Below, piece by piece: positions 12,401 to 23,836 of a stretch of DNA of 64,000 nucleotides. How positions within the stretch are numbered: position 1 is the stretch's first letter; every line of letters begins with the position of its first letter. The stretch is from Buxus sempervirens (taxonomy: Eukaryota; Streptophyta; Magnoliopsida; Buxales; Buxaceae): assembly GCA_947561395.2 (NCBI GenBank), contig OX387183.1, positions 6,939,883 through 7,003,882 of the forward strand, read 5' to 3'. Position numbers and translations under genes: made by a program. The notes under the pieces are model-generated. The model did not search any database. It was not told where the DNA came from and saw nothing but the letters and a program-made list of their open reading frames with translations.

Positions 12401-13033
12401 TTCATCCGGACCCCGATTCCTGTAAACTCAGTTGCGTTGGAACCGTGTCCAGATTCTCTATCCAATGACCTAGGGGTAGGCCTCTGGATCGGATTTTAGC
12501 AGAAAGTCAACTTTTGGCTCTGCTCTGGTTTGACCGCCCGCAGAACCTTCATCCGGACCCCGATTCCTGCAAACTCAGTTGCGTTGGAACCGTGTCCAGA
12601 TTCTCTATCCAATGACCTAGGGGTAGGACTCTGGATCGGATTTTAGCAGAAAGTCAACTTTTGGCTCTGCTCTGGTTTGACCGCCCGCAGAACCTTCATC
12701 CGGACCCCGATTCCTGCAAACTCAGTTGCGTTGGAACCGTGTCCAGATTCTCTATCCAATGACCTAGGGGTAGGACTCTGGATCGGATTTTAGCAGAAAG
12801 TCAACTTTTGGCTCTGCTCTGGTTTGACCGCCCGCAGAACCTTCATCCGGACCCCGATTCCTGCAAACTCAGTTGCGTTGGAACCGTGTCGAGATTCTCT
12901 ATCCAGTGACATAAAGCGAGGTGGCCAATTTTCACCTGATCAAAAAGTCAACTTTTCACCCCTTAGGGTTTGACTTTCTGTCCAGGGTTTGCATTTTTGG
13001 TTTTTCTGGGAGCGCAAAAATGAGGTGCTTACA
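9487..13033 (-). mobile_element. Solo LTR (group B), TSD ATCCC
   Basis: Minus-oriented 3547-bp LTR. It starts on the minus strand with TGTAAGCACC (end at 13033), and its other end, TGTGCGCGCG, begins at 9487 on the plus strand. It is flanked by ATCCC at 9482-9486 and 13034-13038. There is no coding content. CTTATATAAG at 11804-11813 is a likely TATA box. A 147-bp minisatellite occupies 12105-12970 and GC-rich palindromes lie at 10768-10850. It shares 'ccgttggaaggcccac' and the terminal gagtcgcca block with LTRs 30995 and 35823. Confidence 0.92.
12105..12970. repeat. 147-bp tandem repeat inside the solo LTR
   Basis: Units begin with CTTCATCCGG at 12105, 12252, 12400, 12547, 12694 and 12841, a period of 147-148 bp. 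There are five full units and a sixth that diverges after about 60 bp. The first unit is the most divergent and the middle units are nearly identical. Single diverged copies of the same block occur in LTR 30995 (31130-31200 and 32430-32520) and LTR 35823 (35940-36140). Confidence 0.95.
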
Positions 13034-13232
13034 ATCCCTTAAAAATGTGAGGACATTTGTCTTATATGATTACGTGGCTTTGGCTGGGTGCTTAGCCTAC
13101 GTGTATGCCGATGTGGCCTATCTGAGTGAGTAAGGCCTACGTGCATGTATGACGTGGCCTTTCTGATTGAATCAGGCCATGTGGATACCACGTGGCCTCT
13201 TCTTATTTGTCAGTCTGTAGAGGGTGTAAACA

Positions 13233-13245
13233 ATGCCCCCCTACT
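13233..13245 (-). promoter_or_regulatory. Polypurine tract next to 3' LTR
   Basis: The minus strand reads GTAGGGGGGCAT immediately before the LTR start TGTTTACACC. A purine run abutting the 3' LTR is where plus-strand DNA synthesis is primed in retrotransposons. It fixes the element's orientation as minus. Confidence 0.75.
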
Positions 13246-13400
13246 TACTTATTACGCCGTCATCGGTCGGTGTGATGAGTAAGTATTTTTAGTTTTCGAA
13301 ACATTTTCTGTCTGTTGCTTGACACGGAAGGTTTGTCGTCATTTCACCACTTTCCCACGATCGAAATGATGAGATCTTTTCGGCTTTATCTTCCGGCCCG

Positions 13401-13409
13401 TTTATAAAA
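13401..13409 (+). promoter_or_regulatory. Putative TATA box of antisense PMD1 gene
   Basis: TTTATAAAA lies about 62 bp upstream of the PMD1 ATG at 13471, in the element's 3' region and on the strand opposite to pol. It suggests the PMD gene has its own promoter. There is no direct evidence of transcription. Confidence 0.45.
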
Positions 13410-13470
13410 TTTTCTCAGGTAACTTTCATCTTCCCTGTTTTCTTCCAACTATTCTTCCCTGTCCTTTTCC

Positions 13471-16284
13471 ATGGCGGCTAATGTCATACCTTATGACTCT
13501 CCATTCGAATGCTTCAATCAATCAATAGTTATCGGTCCTTTCCTCGATGCTAATGATGCTCCTCTGGATGTTCTGTTCAAAGAAATAAAGGGACCTCCTC
13601 CTCTTAATCGCCAGAGGCCTCTCGGCCGGCGCTTCCCTAACAGAGGCTGGCCAATAGTCCATGATAGCTGGGTATCCTGGGTGAATTGATTAAAGTCGCG
13701 TTTCTCGAAGCTTTGGCGAAAGACAGGTATCTATGATATGATCCAGTTCTCAACCTGTAGGATCCCTATTCATACCAATCTTCTGTATACCGCTTATTTA
13801 TTTTGGAATGCCCAGACCAATACTTTCAATTTTCCATGCGGGTTGATGACCCCCAATATCTTAGATGTCTGTTTTATCACCGGCCTCCTTCCTACTAGTC
13901 TTGATGTCCAATATGGTATGACCGACCTTGGCATTTGTTCTTACCTTCCGGGGAACATTACTATTAAGAAGACGGAAGATAAAGCTAAGACAGTGCTTCG
14001 TCCTCATTATTGGTCCTATCTTGAGGATTGTAAAGTATTTCGTCGTGATGACTTTGCTGACCCTGATGCTGCTAGCTTGGGTGCAGAGAAGGAACACTTC
14101 TTGTTTCTCCTCTATTTCTTTTGTAATTTCGTTTTTTGTGTCCAAGCCGATGGGGTTACTTCGGAATATATTCCATTGGTTCGGCTGATTCTGGAAAATT
14201 TTCTAGTAGCCATTGCCCCCTTCTTCCTGTCTGCTTTGTACCGCGGTTTGCATAAGCTCGTTACTAGTGACTACAAAAGCTCTGGGGGTCCTTTATGGTT
14301 TCTCTAGTTCTGGTTATTTCAATATTTCCCAAATCAGTTCTTTACTAGCGTTGAACGCCCTTTGCCAGATGAGTTCTATGGTTACACCTATCTAGATGGT
14401 GATCTGGTTCATCGTTCTGTTATGGAATGTTTCCACTTCTTTTTTGAGCTCAAATCTTACCCCCCAGATTCCTTTCAAGGTTTCCGCGACGGCCTTGGTT
14501 TCCTTTGCATGACTGACCCAATAATTGATGATCAGCAGTCTATCTTGGCTAGCTTCTTGTTGGCCCGGAATCTAAATTACTCTATATCTTCCCAGAAAGT
14601 AAGAGGCCAGGTTTCAAAGTCTATCTGCCAAATTGTGTTAGCAAGTAGTTCAGTTGTACTCAAGGAATCCCTAAACTCGATTCCAATTGGTTGTTTTCAA
14701 TCAACAGCGAATCCCTTGTTCAAGAATTGACTTCCCCAACTGAGGCCGTTGAAATTTCTGCTCGGTATTCGGCTGCGGTCGCTTAGTTTCGTCTTCCCCA
14801 TCTCCCTACTCCTTTTGGCTTTCATCTAGACTTTATAGTATGGTGGAATGCGGCTTGGGCAGAAATTTGCTGTCATTCAGCAGAAGAATATCTCCGGTGA
14901 TTGGATCTTTTGTTTCCTTCCTCTGCGTTTCCCAAGAAAGGTATGTTTTCAATTGGTTTTTTCCTTGGTTTCGAACATTGCGAATTCAAGATGTTTTCCT
15001 TTCCGATAGGTAAAGCAAAGGTCCCTCCGGTGATGGAAATAGAACCTGCCGTTGCTAGCCCTTTTGATGGCGGCCCACATCCTCCATTGCCCAAATGCCT
15101 ACGACTAGAGGTAAAATTTCTTCTATCTATTCTCTTTTGTTGATTTTCTAACTTCCTTCCTTTCTTCAGGGAGAAGGTTCTTAGAACTTGGCTATTCATC
15201 ATGCTGATGCTTCAGAACCTTTTATGGTGCGGTTTGCACCGGCCGTTTCGAACATTGCCCCTCTTAGCGTTATTTCTATCGTTCCCCCCTCTTTATCAAA
15301 TTAGGTGGACCCAACAGTTCCCTCTAAACCATCTATCCCTGCCAGGGTTTCACCTAGTAGCTCCACTGGGGATACTCTTGCACCATCTTGTGATGATCCT
15401 CTTGCTCGCTTGCATTCCGGCGATTCTCCAAGCGGACCTTCTTCTCCAAATTTGCCTCCTGGTTTTGAAAACATGGAGATGGAATTGGACCGAGAAGATT
15501 CCCAATTGGTTTCCCCTGATGTTGAAACTACAACTCTTATTGTTCCTGCCGGGACGGATATCCTTCCAGGCAATTCTCTAATCGGGCCTGGGGGTAGTGT
15601 CGATCATACAAGACCTCAGATCGAAGAAGATGAAATGGAAGATGTTAGTTCGACGATTCCTCCGGCCCCAGTCTCATGCAACGTCCTGCTTTCTTCCTCA
15701 GAATTCAATCCTTATTCTTCTTTGGATAACCTATTGACCGCAATTAGGATTGAATTATCTACCGAAACCTCCATGGTCTCGCCTTCTCCTCATACTCTAG
15801 AGTCAATGCAGTTCGAGATTCTTGATCTGCTGAGTCCTAGCATCACTAGAGTTTCAACTGCTGCTCTTCACCATGTCATGGAATTGACCACAACAATTCA
15901 GAATAATTTTGCGATTTCCGCTCCTGCAAAGAGGGTGCTTTCACAGGCTCCTAGCTTTTATTCTTTAAAGGCGTTATTCGACTGTGGTTCAGCCGGTATT
16001 GAAGAGATAGTAAATAAGTTCAAATTTTTGTCCTCTCGGTTTCAGTCCATCGAAGTCTTGAAAACTGACCAAGATAAATATGAACAACAATATTCTGAGA
16101 AGGTCCAACGGCTAGCATCAATAGTGCCGAGGTAGCAGAAGTTGACCGTCAGATTGACATACTGCAAAATAAGAAGTTGGACCTGCTTCGTCAGCAGGAA
16201 GAAGTGCTCCAAGCCATTCCAGTGGATAAAGGTATATTGGCGACAAAAGCACGCCAATATGAAGATGCGGTTTGGGATCTATAG
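13471..16284 (+). pseudogene. PMD1, plant-mobile-domain protein, degenerate
   Basis: Plus-strand gene antisense to the retroelement. The N-terminal PMD has a WVSWVN-like tryptophan motif, then GIYDMIQFS, FWNAQTNTFNFPCG and MTPNILDVCFITGL, and later GGPLWFL. The C-terminal part (15305-16284) is Ser/Pro-rich, then a helical, probably coiled-coil region (VAEVDRQIDILQNKKLDLLR). In-frame stops: TGA at 13687 and TAG at 14305. A frameshift near 14600 leads out of frame, and more changes lie before 15305 and near 16128. Possible splice sites occur at 14940 (AAAG/GTATGT) and 15168 (TTCAG/GGAG). PMD proteins occur both as host genes (MAIN/MAIL1 type) and inside transposons; the location here indicates the transposon type. 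Function in the element is unknown. Confidence 0.75.
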
Positions 16285-16749
16285 GTTGAATCGCGGTCTT
16301 ATCACGGGTTAAGTCTGGTTCAAACCGGTTGGAGGATTGGATGCGATCTTCCGAAGAGTCTTTCAATCAGTTGTATACGGATTTGAAAAACATTTCATTT
16401 TCAACATGTTTAATGGATTTGTATAATTTCTCAAATCCATGAGCCAACTGTCATGGCCGTCAAAATCGGCCCCTTTTTTTTGACAAAAATCATCTTTTCA
16501 AATCGACTCATCCGTATGATCTTTACTTTTGACATGCCTTAATTTCGAGCCGTCGTTTCGATTTTTTGAGAAAGCAACCGTCTTATCGAAATCTTTCCGA
16601 GTTTTTTGGGAAGACAACCATCTATTCGAAATCCTTCCCGATATTGCAAATCATTACAAATCTCATTTCCTGCAGAGTACATTCTTCCTACTGTGCTTTC
16701 TTCTTCCTCTTTTCTGCAAGTATCTCTTGCTTCCTATCTAGCATTGGCC

Positions 16750-18532
16750 ATGGCCAACGAAAACCCTGATGATCTGAACCTATTCGATGAGGGCAAAAAC
16801 GGTATCGTTCTAGGTCCATGCACTAATGCAGAAAACCCGGATGTTCCAGATGTCTTGTATTCACTTCATCACCTGATTGCCAACAACGGGGATGTGAACT
16901 GGGTTTCCCTGACTAGGCCTCCTCGTACGTGGCCAAGATGTGTTTCCGACTGGAACAGGTGGGTAGCTAGACTACGCCCTCATCTGATGGGCGACAGGGT
17001 TCGACTTGGTTTAGCAGAGATGATCTTCTATTCCACCTTTTATATTCCTTTCAACCCTATCCTACTTGGCGTGGTTGCATTCTTCTGGTGTCGTGGTTCC
17101 AACACTTTCTCTTTCTATCACGACCCCATGACTCCAACAATCCTCGATGTTTGCTGTATTACTGGTCTCCCGGTCATCAGCGAAGAAATATACCACTGTC
17201 TATCTTCTTTTCCTGCTTCTGCTTTTGATACCTCTTATGCTTCTTTTGCTTTTGGCACCTTCATTCGTGCCGAGAGTACAACGGACTCAGAAGCCATTCC
17301 TTCCTTTCAAGAGCATTGCACTTTTCTGTTGATGCTTTTTTGTCACTTTGTTTGCTGTGGTCCATCAGCTTAGATGGTTAAGGAGTTCGCCGACATTGCG
17401 GTGGCTCTTGCTCAGGGTCACCGTCTAGCCTTGGCTTCCTTCTTTCTTGGACAAGTCTATCGTGGCTTGTACAACCTATATTCCGGCCGACTAGGGGTTG
17501 TTAGTGGCCCCCTCTGGTTTTTGTAGTTTTGGTTTTACGAATACTTCCCCAACTTTTTTTGTGAATCCACAAATAGTCCGCTTCCTGAACACTGATACAC
17601 CGGCCGGTCGTCCTGCTGTTTCTGGAGGTAGCGGCCGATAGTCTCCTATGCTGACTCCTCCTCGTCCATTTGACTACCTTGCCTCCACAAAAACCGCTAC
17701 ACCTGTTGCTGGTTCCGTGACTCCTCCTATTCCCGTCATCCCGAAATATTCAACACCAGTCCCTCAGCCCCCTCCTACTACTAAAGCCGTGTCCTCTAGT
17801 TCAGAAGAGCTACCTTCTTCTTCGCGTGATCCTCCTACTGTGGAGGATGAGCTTCGTGATCTCCCTATTAGCTGCTTCGAATTCGTCAGAGGATGCCTCA
17901 AGGAAACAAAGCCATACCTTAGATCTGCTGATTTTGGGGAAGAACCTAGTCCGCGATTTCTTTCTTATTTAAGTAGTCGTGAGCGACTTCGTGCCTTCAT
18001 CCTTCGCCGACCCGAGGACTTGTCGGACGAAGAAGTGGGAGAAATACCATTACTGTTCAGCCAAGCTATTGAGGCCAGTTCTCAGGAGGATTCTTCGATA
18101 TTGAGCCGTCTGTTCACCATGTTTGATTTCTACAGTGCCATTCCGAGGCTGAGAGAAGCAATGAGTTTTCTCCGCTCTGTTGTTGCTAGACGCTCTGAAC
18201 TGCACTGGGAGGTTTTCATTGGAGTCCGTCGTTATAAACGGATCGAAAAATTAAGTTGAACTCTCCACAATCTCTCCTTCGACCAAGCTTCTCTTTTCGT
18301 GTCTGGCCCGACTGCATCTTCCTTGGCCGAACAGTCTCGGTTAGAAGCTGAAGAAGAAAATATCCGGGCATCTATCAGGATTGAGTGGAGCAGGATTGAA
18401 TTGAATTCTTCTGGACTGCGGAGCCGTTTGGAGGTTGAATGAGAATTGGAGGTTTGTAGGGCAAAGGCGCAGTGTTTACGAGAACGGGCCGAGTATGACC
18501 ATGCGAGGTTCAAGTCTTGGATCCAAAGGTAA
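16750..18532 (+). pseudogene. PMD2 copy A, plant-mobile-domain protein, degenerate
   Basis: Second PMD paralogue, starting MANENPDD after a pyrimidine-rich leader. It has RTWPRCVSDWNRWVARL, FFWCRGSNTFSFYHDPMTP and TILDVCCITGLPV, matching PMD1 in order but diverged in sequence. In-frame TAG codons at 17371 and 17524 fall where glutamine (CAG) is expected. A deletion of about 0.8 kb near 17605 removes the middle. The rest, 17648-18532, is Pro/Ser-rich followed by a charged helical end (EEENIRASIRIEWSRIEL), with TGA at 18257 and TGA at 18438. It cannot make a full protein as it stands. Confidence 0.75.
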
Positions 18533-18779
18533 GTTTTCTCTTTTTTCTTGCCAGAAATGTTACGTAACAATATACCGTTTTTCGGTATTTAACTTTTAGT
18601 GGTGCCATGTGTTTGGCGTGTTAAACTATTTATTTCTCAGCCGATTCATCGGCTTTTATTTTTACTTGAACGGTAATTTTTGCATGTTTTGCTTGCATAA
18701 CATACTTGCCATTTTATTTACATCAACTGCTTGGTACATATAAGACAAACTGAAACAAAAATAATCAAAATATACTATT

Positions 18780-19217
18780 TCAACATTGATCTTTTATACA
18801 ACCAAAGCCTAGCCCTTCTGGCTCTTTCATACAACCAAGGCTGGATAATCCAGCCGGGGCCAAAAGGTCCCTCAGATTTCCTCTTCTACCAATGCCCCCA
18901 CAGATGGCGTCAGCGAAGGCCAATTTAAGCAGAGGGACATGAGAGGGAGGAATGACGAAAATCCGACCGGCATAAATGTCGGTCGGAGAGGAGAGCTCTT
19001 GTCTCTTCACAGACCTCGGTGGGTGAAGACCTACCGTGATGGGGTCGGCGAGAGTAGAACCGCCTTTTCCAATTCCGCCCATTCCTAGAAAGTTGTCGGC
19101 TAGGTCTGCTTCTTCTTTTCTGATCATCTCCTCTGTCCGTAGTCGGTCCTTGGTCATTTGCCATATCTTTTTCGTCATACCGCCTAATCCCCTTTTCTTG
19201 TTTATAACAATGGCCAA
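18780..19217 (-). CDS. Uncharacterised 145-residue ORF, copy A
   Basis: Open minus-strand frame between integrase and the antisense PMD2, in the same sense as pol. It starts MAIVINKKRG, has a charged N-terminal half (TKKIWQMTKDRLRTEE) and a more hydrophobic C-terminal half (GRIFVIPPSHVPLLKLAFAD). I do not recognise a domain. The second copy at 24087-24524 is also open at 145 codons, although it differs by about a dozen residues and by compensating small in-frame indels. It could be chance, because the overlapping plus strand has no competing frame. Confidence 0.3.
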   Translation of the reverse strand: MAIVINKKRGLGGMTKKIWQMTKDRLRTEEMIRKEEADLADNFLGMGGIGKGGSTLADPITVGLHPPRSVKRQELSSPTDIYAGRIFVIPPSHVPLLKLAFADAICGGIGRRGNLRDLLAPAGLSSLGCMKEPEGLGFGCIKDQC

Positions 19218-19385
19218 TGCTAACTCTGGTATTTATAGACCAAATAATTAGAAGAAGATCAATGGGATCGAGCAAATCTCGAGAAAATCCTATTTTCAGT
19301 TTAATCTGCACCGTATACTGTCAGCGCTTCGATTTGACAACGCCATTTATTTGGCCTTGCGCATACCGAGCAGTCGGGAATTAAT

Positions 19386-19939
19386 TTATTCCTGATTTTC
19401 CTCAAGTTGGTTACTGATTTCACGGCTTTCCCATAGAGTGGGAAAATACTGCTTTAAAAACTAGCCGTTAATCACCTTCACTTCCTGGCCATTCAGTGAT
19501 TGTATGTGGTATGCACCCCCCCCCCCCCCCCCCCCCCGGGCAATACTTTGCTAATTCATAATGGTCCTTCCCACCCGGGCGACCATTTTCCATAGGGAAA
19601 ATCCTTCTTTCCTATAGGCAAGGGTGTTTTCCAAACAAGGTCTCCTTGAGCAAATGACTTGTGTTTGACTCGACGGTTATAGGACCTAGTGACTCTTTGT
19701 TTGAGTGCCATCTACCGGTCTAAAGCCAACCTTCTTATTTCGTCCAAGTCTTCAAGCTTGGCTAACATGGCCTCTGTGTCTTCCTTAGGGGTAAAATTAT
19801 CTTGAATAGCAACCTTCAAAGATTTGACCATAATTTCAACTGGAATGATCACTTCATGGCCGAAAGTGAGAGCAAAAGGAGTAGTTCCAATAGATGTTTT
19901 GTAAGACATCCGATATGCCCACAAAGCTTCAGATAAGAG
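19386..19939 (-). pseudogene. Integrase C-terminal fragment, copy A
   Basis: Minus-strand fragment matching the C-terminal third of the integrase at 24693-25229: EALWAYRMSYKTSIG, IPVEIMVKSLKVAIQDNF, then the basic C-terminal region. It is cut at 19939, where copy A joins unrelated sequence. It has a stop after LALDR (19712) and a 22-base C run at 19516 that destroys the frame. Confidence 0.85.
19516..19537. repeat. Poly-C run of 22
   Basis: Uninterrupted C22 in the integrase fragment. The homologous place in copy B (about 24823) has only CCCCC, so the run is an expansion or a sequencing/assembly artefact. Confidence 0.9.
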
Positions 19940-20159
19940 TTTTAACATGGGAAAAATGACAAGAATGAAGAGGATTTCATAAAACCAAAAAAAAATGAAA
20001 TACGCATTGAATGGGAAATCCGTAAGACGCATTGATGAGGAAGACCGTACGCTGCCGAGTATTATGTGACATGTCGGCTAGAAAAGGACGGCTGAGATTT
20101 TGTTCAGAAGGAGCTGTGGTAATTTCACGTGGTTGTAAAAGACTTTTTTTTTTTGGGTA

Positions 20160-20285
20160 GGAACGTGGTTGGGAAAGACGGCTGAGATATTATCAGGGCT
20201 CGCTCAGTCGCTTTTTTTGGTAAGAACATGGTTGGAAAAGACGGCTGAGATTTTATCGGGACTCGCTCAGTCGCTCTCATTGACA

Positions 20286-20351
<66 letters not shown>

Positions 20352-20475
20352 AATTAATTTCACGTGGTTGGGAAAGACTTTTTTTTGGTAGGAACGTGGT
20401 TGGGAAAGACTGCTAAGATTTTATCGGAATCGCTCAGTCGCTCTCATTGACACAAAGAGCGAGAGAAAGAGAGAT
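20160..20475. repeat. Linker with imperfect repeats and GA/TA microsatellite
   Basis: Joins the two tandem copies. Three imperfect units contain 'gtggttgggaaagac', 'gctgagattttatcgg' and 'cgctcagtcgct', at about 20163, 20227 and 20396. A (GA)n tract at 20289-20325 and an (AT)n tract to about 20351 lie between them, and a second, decayed GA tract at 20456. No coding content. Confidence 0.85.
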
Positions 20476-20520
20476 ATGGGGAGGGATAGAAATTAACGGC
20501 TAAAAAGACTGATGATAACC

Positions 20521-21132
20521 TCATGCAATGTCCTGCTTTCTTCCTCAGAATTCAATCCTTATTCTTCTTTGGATAACCTGCTGACCGCAATTAGGATTGA
20601 ATTATCTACCGACACCTCCGTGGTCTCGCCTTCTCCTCATATTCTAGAGTCAATGCGGTGCGAGATTCTTGATCTGCTGAGTCACGGCATCACTAGAGTT
20701 TCAAATGTTGCTCCTCACCATGTCATGGAATTGGCCACAGAAATTCAAAATAATTTTGCGATTTCCGCTCCTGCAAAGAGGGTGCTTTCACAGGCTCCTA
20801 GCTTTTATTCTTCAAAGGCGTTATTCGATCGTGGTTCGGCCGGTATTGAAGAGATAGTAGATAAGTTCAAATTTTTGTCCTCTCGGTTTCAGTCCATCAA
20901 AGTCTTGAAAACTGACCAAGATAAATATGAACAACAATATTCCGAGAAGGTCCAACGGCTAGCATCAATCAGTGTCGAGGTAGCAGAAGTTGACCGTCAG
21001 ATTGACATACTGCAAAATAAGAAGTTGGACCTGCTTCGTCAGCAGGAAGAAGTGCTCCAAGCCATTCCAGTGGATAAAGGTATATTGGCGACAAAAGCAC
21101 GCCAATATGAAGATCCGGTTTGGGATCTATAG
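20521..21132 (+). pseudogene. PMD1 C-terminal fragment, copy B
   Basis: Open for about 200 codons, matching the PMD1 C-terminus: SCNVLLSSSEFNPYSSLDN to the end ARQYEDPVWDL. Unlike copy A it keeps the reading frame through the coiled-coil segment (SVEVAEVDRQIDILQNKK), where copy A has a small deletion. No PMD is attached, because copy B starts here. Confidence 0.8.
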
Positions 21133-21380
21133 GTTGAATCGCGGTCTTATCACGGGTTAAGTCTGGTTCAAACCGGTTGGAGGATTGGATGCGATCTTCC
21201 GAAGAGTCTTTCAATCAGTTGTATACGGATTTGAAAAACATTTCATTTTCAACATGTTTAATGGATTTGTATAATTTCTCAAATCCATGAGCCAACTGTC
21301 ATGATCGTCAAAATCGGCCCCTTTTTTGACAAAAATCATCTTTTCAAATCAACTCATCTGTATGACCGAGATGTGTTGAT

Positions 21381-23836
21381 TTGAAAAGATGTGTTTCCCT
21401 GGCTAGGCCTCCTCGTACGTGGCCAAGATGTGTTTCCAACTGGAACAGGTGGGTAGCTAGACTACGCCCTCATCTGATGGGCGACAGGGTTCGACTTGGT
21501 TTAGCAGAGATGATCTTCAATTCCACCTTTTATATTCCTTTCAACCCTATCCTACTTGGCGTGGCTGCATTCTTCTGGTGCCGTGGTTCCAACACTTTCT
21601 CTTTCTATCACGACCCCATGACTCCAACAATCCTCGATTTTTGCTGTATTACCGATCTCCCGGTCATTGGCGAAGAAATATACCACTGTCTATCTTCGTT
21701 TCCTGCTTCTGCTTTTGATACCTCTTATGCTTCTTCTGCTTTTGGCACCTTTATTCGTGCGGGGAGTACAACGGACTCGGAAGCCATTCCTTCCTTTCAA
21801 GAGCATTGCTCTTTTCTGTTGATGCTTTTTTGTCACTTTGTTTGCTGTGGTCCATCAGCTTAGATGGTTAAGGAGTTCGCCGACATTGCAGTGGCTCTTG
21901 CTCAGGGTCGCCGTCTAGCCTTGGCTTCCTTCTTTCTTGGACAAGTCTATCATGGCTTGTACAACCTATATTCCGGCCAACTAGGGGTTGTTAGTGGCCC
22001 CCTTTGGTTTTTGTAGTTTTGGTTTTTCGAATACTTCCCCAACTTTTTCTGTGAATCCGCAAATAGTCCTCTTTTTGAACTCCGTTACACTGGCCGTAGT
22101 TGGCTTACAGCGACACCTCAGCATCTACCCTTTGGTGATGTTCTCCGTTACTTTTTTGAAGACATAAAAGAACTTCATCGACCCTTATTTTATCGCTTTT
22201 CTCTGGAGGAATTTCATGGAACCCCTCTCTATGCTGCTATCAACGTTTCCCCTGATACCCGTTGACGTGCCATGGCTAGTTTTGTCATTGCCCAGGAACT
22301 TTCGTTTGGCCTGTATAACCATGATACCCCTTCTACCTCTCGAAGAGACGGGGTCGAAATTTATCTGCTGCACTTTGTTAGTCGGTAGCTTGTCTATGGT
22401 CAAGGCATTCTACTTGTTCGTTTCTCTTCTATTAATGGCGGTTCTCGGCCGATCTTTAACCCTTACTATTCATCCTTAGTCACCAATCGATTTCGCGGTC
22501 TTACCAACCGGTTTCTCAATTATCCTCCTCCTCATGAAGCTTCGGCCGAACCTTTGTTCGGGCCGTGGTGGGCTCAAGCTTATTCTCGTTTCGTTACGCT
22601 TGATCTTGCTTCATATACTATACTCTTTTGGCCAACGGATGTTGATGTCGACCGTATCAATAACTTTCGTGAATCCTATGAGACTCGGTTTTCAGGTAAC
22701 TTTTCTTCACTAACTTGTTAATTTGGCTTTCTGTATTCTACCATCTTAATTTTTTCATTGTCTTTCAGAGGGTCATCGGTCGGCAAGCACGGAGAGCAAG
22801 AAAGCGAAGGGCAAAAGAAAACCGAAGGCTACTGCCACCAAGACCCGGCCGTCGTCCAAATGATTCCTCAGATGAGGAAGAAGATATTGATTTGTCTTGT
22901 TCTCAGTATGGCCCTCCTGCTGTTTTTGGAGGTAGCGGCCGGTCGTCTCCTATGCCGACTCCTCCTTGTCCGTTTGACTACCCTGCATCCATAGAAACCA
23001 CTACACCTGCTGCTGGTTCCGTGACTCCTCCTACTCCCGTCATCCCAAAATATTCAACACCAGTCCCTCAGCCCCCTCCTACTACGAAAGCCGTGTCCTC
23101 TAGTTTAGAAGAGCTGCCTTCTTCTTCGCGTGATCCTCCTACTGTGGAGGATGAGCTTCGTGATCTCCCTATTAGCTGCTTCGAATTCGTCAGAGGATGC
23201 CTCAAGGAAATAGAGCCCTACCTCAGATTTGCTAATTTTGGGGAAGAACCTAGTCCGCGGTTTCTTTCTTATTTAAGTAGTCGTGAGCGACTTCATGCCT
23301 TAGTCCTTCGCCGACCCGAGGACTTATCAAACGAAGAAGTTGGAGAAATACCATTACTGCTCGGCCAAGCTATTGAGGCCAGTTCTCAGGAGGATTCTTT
23401 GGTATTGAGCCGTCTGTTCACCATGTTTGATTTCTACAGCGCCATCCCGAGGCTGAGAGAAGCAATGAGTTTTCTCCGCTCTGTTGTTGCTAGACGCTCT
23501 GAACTACGCTAGGAGGTTTTCATTGGAGTCCGTTGTTATAAACGGATCGAAGAATTAAGGTGAACTCTCCACAATCTCTCCTTCGAGCGGGCTTCTCTTT
23601 TCGTGTTTGGCCCGACTGCATCTTCCTCGGCCGAACAGTCTCGGTTACAAGCTGAAGAAGAAAATATCCGAGCATCTATCAAGCTTGAGTGGAACAGGAT
23701 TGAATTGAATTCTTCTAGACTGCGGAGCCGTTTGGAGGATGAACGAGAATTGGAGGTTCGTAGGGCGGAGGCGCAATGTTTAAGAGAACGGGCCGAGTAT
23801 GACCATTCGAGGTTCAAGTCTTGGCTCCAAAGGTAA
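21381..23836 (+). pseudogene. PMD2 copy B, 5'-truncated
   Basis: Joined to foreign sequence near 21395, so the start is lost. The PMD body is as in copy A, with the same two TAG codons (21861 and 22014). The middle section missing from copy A is kept here (YFPNFF onward, ESYETRFS). A good intron is visible at 22696-22768 (CAG/GTAAC to TTTCAG/AGG), followed by a Lys-rich nuclear-signal-like stretch (KGKRKPKATATK), a one-base frameshift, then DSSDEEEDIDLS, a Pro-rich linker and the charged helical end. TAG at 23510 and TGA at 23561 interrupt it. Non-functional. Confidence 0.75.

Larger units (their letters stand above)
8504..13232 (-). repeat. 3' LTR of the Tat-type element, split by a solo LTR
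   Basis: The right end is clear: minus-strand TGTTTACACC follows directly after a purine tract at 13233. The left end is placed at TGTTAGTG (8504), where composition changes from AT-rich to mixed; this end is inferred because no second LTR copy is available. Removing the insertion 9487-13033 and one TSD copy leaves about 1.18 kb. Confidence 0.6.
15673..19939. repeat. Tandem duplication inside Tat element, copy A
   Basis: Collinear with 20520-25229: PMD1 C-terminus, PMD2, the downstream non-coding part and the integrase C-terminus. By eye the copies differ by a few percent plus large indels. Copy A keeps the PMD2 5' end (16480-16890) that copy B lacks, but lacks about 0.8 kb of the PMD2 middle that B keeps (22080-22905). 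Copy A ends inside the integrase coding region. Confidence 0.9.
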
